Origin: an uncultured delta proteobacterium
GTDB lineage: Bacteria > Desulfobacterota > Desulfobulbia > Desulfobulbales > Desulfocapsaceae
Length of the DNA: 64,000 nucleotides
Assembly: GCA_903901335.1 (NCBI GenBank)
Contig: CAIUQR010000061.1
Coordinates: 1-64,000, forward strand
Direction of reading: 5' to 3'
Part shown: positions 54,248 through 61,492 of the stretch, one piece after another
Numbering within the stretch: the first letter of the stretch is position 1
Layout: each line of letters begins with the position of its first letter
Made by a program: the position numbers and the translations under genes
The notes under the pieces: model-generated
Database searches by the model: none
The model's input: only the letters and a program-made list of their open reading frames with translations
What the model was told of the DNA's origin: nothing

Positions 54248-54409
54248 TTACTGTCTCCCCTCGATCCTGAGGCGGTCCACCGGCGTGATCGCCACCATGG
54301 CTTCATGAAAATAGTCATTGAGCCTTTCAAGTTCCTGGAGACTGCCGCAGGTCCAGTACCTGTTCATCGCCTGCACACACTCTCATACATCTTGCTCTTT
54401 TTGATCCAT
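54248..54409 (-). pseudogene. Truncated SnoaL/NTF2-like remnant with in-frame TGA
   Basis: On the minus strand, GGAGG is followed four bases later by ATG (54409). Translation gives eight residues, an in-frame TGA, then 44 more residues in the same frame before a TAA at 54250-54248. The second part ('AMNRYWTCGSLQELERL', then 'DYFHEAMVAITPVDRLRIEGR') looks like the N-terminus of a SnoaL-like/DUF4440 (NTF2-fold) protein, whose full length is about 120-140 residues. It stops short at 'EGRQ'. It thus carries a nonsense codon and a 3' truncation, most simply a decayed gene. Reading TGA as selenocysteine is not supported by a convincing SECIS. Confidence 0.5.
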
Positions 54410-54501
54410 GCTGCCTCCGTTTGTGATCATGGAGTTTTATCCATCCCTTGGTTCATAACCGGCTACTGTACCCGATATTTTAATCCTGAAAAGTGTCTGT
54501 A

Positions 54502-54530
54502 TTGACAAAAAGAGGGCGATAATAGACAAT
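54502..54530 (+). promoter_or_regulatory. Promoter for the GlxA-type regulator
   Basis: A perfect TTGACA (54502-54507), a 17-base spacer and GACAAT (54525-54530, four of six to TATAAT) precede the ATG at 54566. Confidence 0.5.
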
Positions 54531-54565
54531 AGTGTGTTTTCATGTCTTTACCATGAGGAATATCC

Positions 54566-55543
54566 ATGTATACCGTCGCCTTGCTAGCCGTGCAGAATTG
54601 CATGTATTCGAGTATCACCGGGCCTTTTGATTTTTTCTCCGTCGCTTCCTTTGAGGAGCAGAGGATGTCAGACCATATGGCCGTTCCTCTTTTTCAGCCG
54701 GTAATTGTCGCACCAGCAGACAGAGAGATCACTGCCTTTAACGGCATGCCTATACGGGCCGGTGCTTTTTTTTCTGATACTATGGTCTACGATATTGTTG
54801 TTGTGCCGGTTATCTTCGGAGACCTGGAGCTTCTCCTTGCTGACCGGGAGACGATTGGCTGGCTGACTCGCCAGGGACAGCACGGGGCCTGCCTTTGTTC
54901 CGTCTGCGCCGGTGCCTTTTTTTTAGCCGAGACCGGTCTTTTAAAGGGCAAAAAGGCCACGACCCATTGGAACCTTGCCGATAGCTTTGCCAAACGGTTT
55001 CCGGATATCCTGCTGAAACGGGAAAAGATGCTTGTCGATGAGGGCGATTGCATCACGGCAGGCGGGGTCTCTGCTTATCTGGATCTTTCGTTGTACCTGA
55101 TCGCCCGGTTCGGTTCGCCGGAGCTTGCCGCCTCGCTCTCCAAAATCCTTCTGATCGACCCTGCACGACGTCTGCAGTCTCCGTATCAGACTTCGAGTTT
55201 CAACAAAAATCACGGAGATATGGAGGTGCTTTCAATACAGGAACGGCTGGAGGAAAATCTTGACGAAACGATTACCATCAGGAATCTGGCCCAAAGGGCC
55301 AGGCTGGGCGAGCGCACGTTCATGCGGCGGTTTAAAAAAGCTACCGGCGATACCCCCCTGGAGTATCTGCAGCACCTGCGGATTGAGGTGGCCAGGAAAC
55401 TGCTTGAAACAACATCCGAGACCATTGAAGGGATCACCCGGAAGACAGGCTACGAGGATATCAGTTCATTCAGGAAACTCTTCAAAAGGCATACCGGCCT
55501 TTCACCTTCCGTCTATCGAAAAAAGTTTTCCTGTCTCGTATGA
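54566..55543 (+). CDS. GlxA-family transcriptional regulator (DJ-1/PfpI domain plus AraC HTH)
   Basis: The 325-residue protein has an N-terminal DJ-1/PfpI domain (about 1-190), with the elbow 'LCSVCAGAFFLAETGLLKGKKATTHW', and a C-terminal AraC/XylS domain (about 215-320) with two helix-turn-helices ('TIRNLAQRARLGERTFMRRFKKATGDTPLEYLQHLR' region and 'ISSFRKLFKRHTGLSPSVYRKKF'). Such proteins regulate catabolic genes; the ligand is unknown. It diverges from the broken remnant and the hydrolase gene, which could be targets, but this is inference. Confidence 0.92.
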   Translation: MYTVALLAVQNCMYSSITGPFDFFSVASFEEQRMSDHMAVPLFQPVIVAPADREITAFNGMPIRAGAFFSDTMVYDIVVVPVIFGDLELLLADRETIGWLTRQGQHGACLCSVCAGAFFLAETGLLKGKKATTHWNLADSFAKRFPDILLKREKMLVDEGDCITAGGVSAYLDLSLYLIARFGSPELAASLSKILLIDPARRLQSPYQTSSFNKNHGDMEVLSIQERLEENLDETITIRNLAQRARLGERTFMRRFKKATGDTPLEYLQHLRIEVARKLLETTSETIEGITRKTGYEDISSFRKLFKRHTGLSPSVYRKKFSCLV

Positions 55544-55585
55544 CAATCAAAAAAAAATGAACCGTGAGCATTCCAGTCGCGCCGT

Positions 55586-56503
55586 TTATTCCAGCAACAG
55601 AGCCGTGCTCAGGTATCTCTCACCTGTGTCCGGCAGGATAGTGACGATGGTAAGCTCCGCATTTTCCGGCCGTCCGGCAAGCTCCAGAGCCGCCCAGACC
55701 GCTGCCCCCGAGGATATCCCGCAGAGGATACCCTCGCACTGTGCCAGTCTGCGCGCCATGACCAGGGCATCCTCATTTGTGACCTGGATGACCTCGTCGA
55801 TAATGGCCCGGTTCAGGACCTCGGGCACAAAGCCTGCGCCTATCCCCTGGATCTTATGGGGGCCTGGTCTGCCTCCGGACAGTACCGGTGAGTCAGCCGG
55901 CTCGACCGCCACTGACTGCAGGCTCGGCCGCCGTGCTTTCAGAACCTCAGAGACCCCGGTGATGGTGCCGCCGGTACCAACTCCGGCCACGAAGATGTCG
56001 ATTACTCCACCGGTGGCCTGCCAGATTTCCTCGGCGGTGGTCCGGCGATGAATCTCGGGGTTGGCCGAATTCGCGAACTGATTGGGCATAAAGCTGTCGG
56101 CGGTGGTGTAAACCAGCTCTTCGGCGGCAGCGATGGCGGCTTTCATACCACCTGCCGCCGGGGTGAGGACCAGTTCGGCGCCCAGGTGTTTGAGGAGTTT
56201 TCTTCGTTCAATACTCATACTCTCCGGCATGGTCAGGATCAGCCGCAGGCCTCTTGCCGCGCAGACAAAGGCCAGGCCGATGCCGGTATTGCCGCTGGTC
56301 GGTTCGATGATGGTGGTCTTTTTGGTTATGAGACCGTCCCGTTCTCCGGCCTCGATCATGGCCAGGGCGATGCGGTCCTTGACGGAGCCCATCGGGTTCC
56401 GGGACTCCTGTTTGGCAAGGACAGTTGCCTTGCAGGATGCGGCCAGATTAGTGAGAGTGAGAAGCGGTGTGTTACCGATGGTCGTGGTTATGGAATCAGT
56501 CAT
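55586..56503 (-). CDS. cysK: Cysteine synthase (O-acetylserine sulfhydrylase)
   Basis: Converts O-acetylserine and sulfide to cysteine with PLP. The 305-residue protein has the lysine K42 in '[13 protein letters not shown]', '[11 protein letters not shown]', '[16 protein letters not shown]' and '[12 protein letters not shown]'. Length is typical. It is the last gene of the metY-metX-metW-cysE-cysK run, 34 bases after cysE, and the partner of CysE in the cysteine synthase complex. In a sulfate reducer it would fix sulfide made by dissimilation or assimilation. Confidence 0.95.
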   Translation of the reverse strand: MTDSITTTIGNTPLLTLTNLAASCKATVLAKQESRNPMGSVKDRIALAMIEAGERDGLITKKTTIIEPTSGNTGIGLAFVCAARGLRLILTMPESMSIERRKLLKHLGAELVLTPAAGGMKAAIAAAEELVYTTADSFMPNQFANSANPEIHRRTTAEEIWQATGGVIDIFVAGVGTGGTITGVSEVLKARRPSLQSVAVEPADSPVLSGGRPGPHKIQGIGAGFVPEVLNRAIIDEVIQVTNEDALVMARRLAQCEGILCGISSGAAVWAALELAGRPENAELTIVTILPDTGERYLSTALLLE

Positions 56504-56537
56504 ATGCGTGCCTCGCTATATCGAATTTTTAAGCTGC

Positions 56538-57506
56538 CTAGGTAAAGATCAGTTCCGGCCGTTTCATCAATACCTTGGTGCCGGCCTGGACACTTTCGGT
56601 GAGCCAGATGTTGCCGCCGATGATCGCGCCCTCGCCGATGACGGTCTCGCCTCCCAGGATGGTGGTGTTGGCGTAGATGATCACGTTGTCCATAATGGTC
56701 GGATGGCGTTTTTTATTCCGCATTTTTTCGCCTGCGTCGCGCGGCAGTGACAGCGCTCCCAGGGTGACGCCCTGATAGAGGCGGACATCCTTGCCGATGA
56801 TGGTTGTCTCACCGATGACGACGCCGGTGCCGTGGTCGATGAAGAACCCCGGTCCGATAGTCGCGCCGGGATGGATATCGATGCCGGTCAGGCTGTGAGC
56901 ATGTTCGGTCATAATCCGGGGGATGATCGGGACCTTCAACAGGTAAAGTTCATGGGCAATCCGGTAGATAGAGATTGCCAGCAGTCCGGGATAGCAGAAG
57001 ATGACCTCGTCGGGGCTCTGCGTGGCCGGATCTCCGGCCAGGGTGGCTCGGATATCGGTGGCAAGCGTTGCCGTGACACGCGGCAGGGTTTCGATAAAAG
57101 ATAATGCCAGCAGGTGACTGCGCTCCTCGCAGTTGGTGCAGGGCAAGAGCATTCGTCTGCAGTCATGGCGGATGGCCATTGTGATCTGATCGGTCAGTTT
57201 GTCGTAGAGATCGGTGGTCTCCTGGCCGATGAAGTATTCGAGGTTGTTCTGGTGCAGCTTGGCGCGACTGAAATAACCGGGAAACAGGATGGAGCGTGCC
57301 TGATGGATGATGTCGATTATCGCCGTATGGGAGGGCAGGGCCACCGGACTGATATGCTCGAAACAGTCATTGGAACTCCAGTTGGCGACAAGATTCTTGA
57401 CCACCGGCGGGAGTTTGGCATGCTGGTGGTTTTTGGTATGATCTTCATTGTCACAGATGGTGGAGAGGGTGGTGATGCAGGTTTTTCTGGTCTTTATCGT
57501 AGACAT
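56538..57506 (-). CDS. cysE: Serine O-acetyltransferase, EpsC/long type
   Basis: Acetylates serine for cysteine synthesis. The 322-residue protein has an extended helical N-terminus (about 1-190) and a left-handed beta-helix of hexapeptide repeats ('IDIHPGATIGPGFFIDHGTGVVIGETTIIGKDVRLYQGVTLG' in outline). The catalytic His/Asp region is 'FIDHGTGVVIGE'. The ending lacks the canonical C-terminal Ile that docks into CysK: it ends 'RPELIFT'. The N-terminal extension is of the type found in EpsC-like enzymes of plants, cyanobacteria and Desulfobacterota. It is 10 bases after metW. Confidence 0.92.
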   Translation of the reverse strand: MSTIKTRKTCITTLSTICDNEDHTKNHQHAKLPPVVKNLVANWSSNDCFEHISPVALPSHTAIIDIIHQARSILFPGYFSRAKLHQNNLEYFIGQETTDLYDKLTDQITMAIRHDCRRMLLPCTNCEERSHLLALSFIETLPRVTATLATDIRATLAGDPATQSPDEVIFCYPGLLAISIYRIAHELYLLKVPIIPRIMTEHAHSLTGIDIHPGATIGPGFFIDHGTGVVIGETTIIGKDVRLYQGVTLGALSLPRDAGEKMRNKKRHPTIMDNVIIYANTTILGGETVIGEGAIIGGNIWLTESVQAGTKVLMKRPELIFT

Positions 57507-57515
57507 AGTTGCTCC

Positions 57516-58121
57516 CTATGGATGAGTTTTTTCAATCGCAAAGATTCCATAACTGGCCCTCAGATTGGTGAACCAGCGGACAATATGTCCCTGCCTGTCA
57601 TGGTGGTCGGTATTGATCGCGACCTCTCTGACGATGGTATAGCCGACATCGCCTGCGAATTTGCGGAAGTCGGCTAGTGTTATGACCCGGATATTCGGAG
57701 TGTCGTACCAGGAATAGGGTAGTTGTTCGTTCTTCGGGGCGATCCCTTTGAAGAGCAGCTGCAGCCGGATGGTGTAGTGGCTGAAATTCGGGAAGCTGAC
57801 GATGACCTGTCTGCCGATCCTCGATAGCGAGCGGAGAAGGGTGGCCGGTTCCAGGACCTGCTGCAGGGTCTGGCTGAGGATCACATAGTCGAAACTGTTG
57901 TCGGGATAATCCTCGACCTCGGTGTTCAGGTCACCCTGCAGGACGCTGAGGCCCCTGGCAATACAGAAGGCGGCTTTTTCCTTGTCGCGTTCGATACCGG
58001 TACCTTTGACGCTTCTGTCGGCCGTAAGCCGGGCCAGAAGGTCGCCGTTGCCGCAGCCGAGGTCGAGCACCCGGCTTCCCTTCTCGATCCAGGAGGCTAT
58101 AATCCGGAGGTCATAGCGCAT
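57516..58121 (-). CDS. metW: MetW methyltransferase-like protein
   Basis: A 201-residue class I SAM-binding protein: 'WIEKGSRVLDLGCGNGDLLARL' (motif I), 'GIERDKEKAAFCIARGLSVLQGDLN', 'FDYVILSQTLQQV', and 'VSFPNFSHYTIRLQLLFKG', all typical of MetW. MetW pairs with MetX and is needed for its activity in several proteobacteria; the two genes are adjacent here with a four-base gap. ATG 58121 is preferred over an upstream GTG-type extension that overlaps metX. Confidence 0.92.
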   Translation of the reverse strand: MRYDLRIIASWIEKGSRVLDLGCGNGDLLARLTADRSVKGTGIERDKEKAAFCIARGLSVLQGDLNTEVEDYPDNSFDYVILSQTLQQVLEPATLLRSLSRIGRQVIVSFPNFSHYTIRLQLLFKGIAPKNEQLPYSWYDTPNIRVITLADFRKFAGDVGYTIVREVAINTDHHDRQGHIVRWFTNLRASYGIFAIEKTHP

Positions 58122-58125
58122 TATT

Positions 58126-59289
58126 TCACTTTCCGGCAACACCATCGAGAAATCCTCGCACCAGGTTGTTCAGACGCTCGTCCGGGATCAGAAAGGCGTC
58201 GTGGCCGCAGTCGGCCTCAATCTCGCAGAAGCTGACGTTGCGGTCTGCGCGTTTCAGGGCCTGAACCAGTTCCTTGGCCTGATAGGTCGGGTAGAGCCAG
58301 TCGGATGTATAGGAGACGACAAGGAACTTTGCTTTTGTCAGGCCCAGGTCTTGAAACGATTCGCCGACGGCGGTTTGCTCTACCAGATCGAAATAGTCGG
58401 AGGCCTTGGTGATATAAAGAAGCGAATTGGCATCAAACCGTTGCACAAATTTGCTTCCCTGATGGCGCAGGTAACTTTCCACCTGAAAATCAATATCGAA
58501 ACCGAAGGAAAAATCCTTCTTATCCTGCAGCCGGCGGCCGAATTTCCGGCGCATGGCCTGATCGGAGAGATAGGTGACATGGCCGATCATCCGGGCCACG
58601 GCCAGTCCCATGTCAGGGCCAGTCTGGCCGTAATAATCGCCGTGGTTCCAGTTCGGATCGGCCATGATCGCCTGCCTGGCTACCTCGTTGAAGGCGATGG
58701 CCAGGGCCGAATGACGCATGGTTGTGGCGATCGGGATCACGGCGCGGACCATGTCCGGATAGCGGACGGACCATTCCAGGGCCTGCATGCCGCCTAGCGA
58801 GCCGCCGATTACCGCCACGACCTTATTTATGCCGAGGTGATCGAGCAGCGCCTTCTGGGCACCCACCATATCGCCGATGGTGACCATTGGAAAATCCAGG
58901 CTGTAGGGTCTGCCGGTGACAGGATTCGGGGAGGATGGGCCGGTGGAGCCGGCGCATCCTCCTAAAATATTGGAGCAGATCACGAAAAATCTGTCCGTAT
59001 CGACACCTTTGCCCGGTCCGACCATTGAGTCCCACCAGCCGGGCCCGGCATCGTCCGGTTCGCCTTCATACAATCCGGATACGTGGGAATCGCCGGAAAA
59101 GGCATGGGCGATCAGGACCACGTTGTCCTTGGCCTTCGAGAGATTTCCAAAGGTCTCATAGACGATGGTCACGGGACCGAGGCGAGCTCCGCTCTCCAGT
59201 ACCATCTCATGGGGCGGTTCTGCGAAAGTGAAGTACTGTTTCTGCACCCTGAGTCCCCGCGGGTGTTTTTGTCTGCCTCGATCATCCAT
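58126..59289 (-). CDS. metX: Homoserine O-acetyltransferase
   Basis: The 387-residue alpha/beta hydrolase makes O-acetylhomoserine from acetyl-CoA. Motifs: 'LIAHAFSGDSHVSG', 'ILGGCAGSTGPSSPNPVTG', the nucleophile Ser in 'VIGGSLGGMQALEW', and the His/Asp pair with 'DWLYPTYQAKEL' and 'ADCGHDAFLI'. The ATG at 59289 lies seven bases after the metY stop; a 71-residue upstream extension in the same frame overlaps metY and is not real. Followed by metW. Confidence 0.95.
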   Translation of the reverse strand: MDDRGRQKHPRGLRVQKQYFTFAEPPHEMVLESGARLGPVTIVYETFGNLSKAKDNVVLIAHAFSGDSHVSGLYEGEPDDAGPGWWDSMVGPGKGVDTDRFFVICSNILGGCAGSTGPSSPNPVTGRPYSLDFPMVTIGDMVGAQKALLDHLGINKVVAVIGGSLGGMQALEWSVRYPDMVRAVIPIATTMRHSALAIAFNEVARQAIMADPNWNHGDYYGQTGPDMGLAVARMIGHVTYLSDQAMRRKFGRRLQDKKDFSFGFDIDFQVESYLRHQGSKFVQRFDANSLLYITKASDYFDLVEQTAVGESFQDLGLTKAKFLVVSYTSDWLYPTYQAKELVQALKRADRNVSFCEIEADCGHDAFLIPDERLNNLVRGFLDGVAGK

Positions 59290-59296
59290 GGGACAT

Positions 59297-60583
59297 TTAC
59301 CTGCTTTTTTTCGCTTTGGCCAGAGCCTGATCGATATCGGCGCGGATATCGTCAATGTGTTCGATGCCGACCGAGAGACGGACCATGGAGTCAGTGATTC
59401 CGGCTGCTTCCAGCTGCTCGGGCGAGAGCTGGGAGTGGGTTGTGGAGGCCGGATGGATCGCCAGTGACTTGGCATCCCCCACATTCGCCAGATGGGAGAC
59501 AATCTTCAGAGCTTCGATGAACCGGCGCCCCGCCTTAAACCCGCCTTTTACCCCGAAGGTGATCATCCCGCCGAAGCCGTTCTGTAGATATCTCGTTGCG
59601 ATCTCATGTCCCGGAGAACCGGGGAGGCCGGGATAATGGACCCATTCAATCCGGGGATGATCGCTCAGGTAATCGGCAATGCCGCGGGCGTTGGTACAGT
59701 GGCGTTCCATGCGCAGCGACAGGGTCTCGATTCCCTGGAGGAAGAACCAGCAGTTATCAGGAGAGATGCAGGCCCCCAGGTTTCGCAGCGGCACCAGGCG
59801 CATGCGCAAGGCAAAGGCGACCCTGTTCATCTCGCCCAGGTCATGGGCATAGCGAAGGCCGTGGTACGAGGCATCGGGAAGGTTGTAGAGGTGGAATTTC
59901 GGGTCGGTCCAGTCAAAGGTCCCGGCATCCACGACAATGCCGCCGATGCCGACACCGTGACCTCCCATCCATTTGGTCAGGGAGTGGATGACCACGTCGG
60001 CGCCATGCTCAATGGGACGGAAGATGCAAGGCGGAGTGAAGGTGGAGTCGACCAGCAGCGGAAGGCGATGATTATGGGCGATATCGGCCACCGCCTGCAG
60101 ATCGATCATATTCAACGCCGGGTTGCCCAGGGTCTCGCAGTACACGGCTCGGGTGCGGTCGGTTATCGCGGCCTCAAAATTGGCGGGGTTGGAGGGATCC
60201 ACCATCCGGACGGTGATGCCCATCTGGGGCAGAATCGAATCGAACTGGGAGAAGGTACCGCCATAGAGGTTGCGAGAGGCGACCACTTCATCACCCATCG
60301 AACAGATGTTGATGATGGAGTAGAAGACAGCCGATGTCCCGGAGGCCAGGGCCAGCGATGCTGCCCCGCCCTCCAGCATGGCCACCCGTTTTTCCAGGAC
60401 ATCCTGAGTCGGGTTGCCTATCCTGGTGTAGATGTTCCCGAGTTCCCTCAGGGCAAAGAGGTTTGCGGCGTGTTCCGTGCTCTTGAACAGATACGAACTG
60501 GTTCGGTAGACGGGAACGGACCGGGACAGGGTGTCCCGGTCCACTGTCTGTCCCGCGTGCAGGGCGAGTGTCTCAAATTCCAT
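59297..60583 (-). CDS. metY: O-acetylhomoserine sulfhydrylase
   Basis: The 428-residue PLP enzyme converts O-acetylhomoserine plus sulfide to homocysteine. Motifs: 'TLALHAGQTVDRDTLSRSVPVYRTSSYLF' in outline, 'MLEGGAASLALASGTSA', 'YCETLGNPALNMIDL', PLP lysine in 'VIHSLTKWMGGHG', 'NPASTTHSQLS' near the C-terminus. Length fits MetY, longer than MetB/MetC. It precedes metX, which makes its substrate. A ribosome site GGAGA lies before the ATG. Confidence 0.95.
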   Translation of the reverse strand: MEFETLALHAGQTVDRDTLSRSVPVYRTSSYLFKSTEHAANLFALRELGNIYTRIGNPTQDVLEKRVAMLEGGAASLALASGTSAVFYSIINICSMGDEVVASRNLYGGTFSQFDSILPQMGITVRMVDPSNPANFEAAITDRTRAVYCETLGNPALNMIDLQAVADIAHNHRLPLLVDSTFTPPCIFRPIEHGADVVIHSLTKWMGGHGVGIGGIVVDAGTFDWTDPKFHLYNLPDASYHGLRYAHDLGEMNRVAFALRMRLVPLRNLGACISPDNCWFFLQGIETLSLRMERHCTNARGIADYLSDHPRIEWVHYPGLPGSPGHEIATRYLQNGFGGMITFGVKGGFKAGRRFIEALKIVSHLANVGDAKSLAIHPASTTHSQLSPEQLEAAGITDSMVRLSVGIEHIDDIRADIDQALAKAKKSR

Positions 60584-60607
60584 AGGGTCTCCTTTGGTGA
60601 ATCGGTA

Positions 60608-61222
60608 TCATTGGCTGGTTGATTCCTGCATACCCCCTCGATCTTTTTGTATCTCTTTAATAAAATCCCGGACCGAATCACCGCTTGCGGACCTCGCTTC
60701 GGGATCGATACGCAGCAGTTCTTCCCAGGTTGCAATGGCCTTGTCCGGTTTATGGAGGTCATACATGAGCACAATGCCCTTATTCAACCGCGACTGTTCA
60801 TGAGTTGGATCAAGGGCGATCGCCCGATCAAAAAACTCAATAGCCTTCTGCGGCTGACCGGTGCTGCGATACATAACCCCCAGATCAGTGAGGAGATTGG
60901 CGTTACCCTTATCGAGTTCCAGAGAACGGGTATAGGCCTTGATGGCTTTCTCTGGCTGACTGGTGTCATAATACATATTTCCAAGTTGCGTCCAGAGTCC
61001 AAAATCGTTTGGAGTGGCGGCCACCTGCACCTCCAGATTTGAGATCGCCTTTGTTTGCTGTTCGGAAATCTCGCTTGCGGCATTTTCGGGATGTGTGCTG
61101 ACGGGGGTGGCACGTGGGCTGATTTTATAGATGGCAAAACCTGCTCCTGCCAGAAACCCGCAGATAAAGCTCAGTAAAATCGAAATGATAAGAATCTGTT
61201 TTTTTATTCCTTGATCAGGCAT
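60608..61222 (-). CDS. Membrane-anchored TPR protein
   Basis: A 204-residue protein with one N-terminal membrane segment (about 8-30, 'ILIISILLSFICGFLAGAGFAIY') and three TPR units (about 64-175): 'FGLWTQLGNMYYDTSQPEKAIKAYTRSLELD', 'ANLLTDLGVMYRSTGQPQKAIEFFDRAIALD' and 'EQSRLNKGIVLMYDLHKPDKAIATWEELLRID' in outline. It probably faces the periplasm as a protein-interaction scaffold. It lies 24 bases before metY on the same strand and may share its transcript. It resembles cytochrome-biogenesis-type TPR proteins only in general form. Confidence 0.8.
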   Translation of the reverse strand: MPDQGIKKQILIISILLSFICGFLAGAGFAIYKISPRATPVSTHPENAASEISEQQTKAISNLEVQVAATPNDFGLWTQLGNMYYDTSQPEKAIKAYTRSLELDKGNANLLTDLGVMYRSTGQPQKAIEFFDRAIALDPTHEQSRLNKGIVLMYDLHKPDKAIATWEELLRIDPEARSASGDSVRDFIKEIQKDRGGMQESTSQ

Positions 61223-61492
61223 AAGACTTTTTCCACATAATGATGGATATCTTTTTCAGGAGATATGCAGCTCCCGGACCTTTGGTAGAGGATGTTCTTT
61301 TTAGTAGAATAGGATGATATCCGGTGATGTGCAATGACCATCTCGAAATTTATGCTCCTATGGGGTTCAGCAAATCAAGAAAAATACAGAAAAAGAAGCA
61401 AAAACTGGACAAGGGAGTCGAAAAAATGGCAGAGTAACAGAAAGAGTATCGGATCAACAGTGTTTCTTGAAACAGCCACCGGAGGAAGCAAG

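Noticed and set aside
54248-54409. Selenoprotein reading of the in-frame TGA
   Set aside because: No convincing bacterial SECIS hairpin with the usual loop follows the TGA, and the ORF is truncated anyway. Kept as a pseudogene instead.
58126-59502. Long metX reading with a 71-residue N-terminal extension
   Set aside because: The extension lies inside metY in another frame and has no MetX homology. ATG 59289 fits the spacing and the family.
61334-61492. N-terminal extension of glgP
   Set aside because: The residues are basic and low in complexity with no family match, and the ATG at 61493 has a strong GGAGG.
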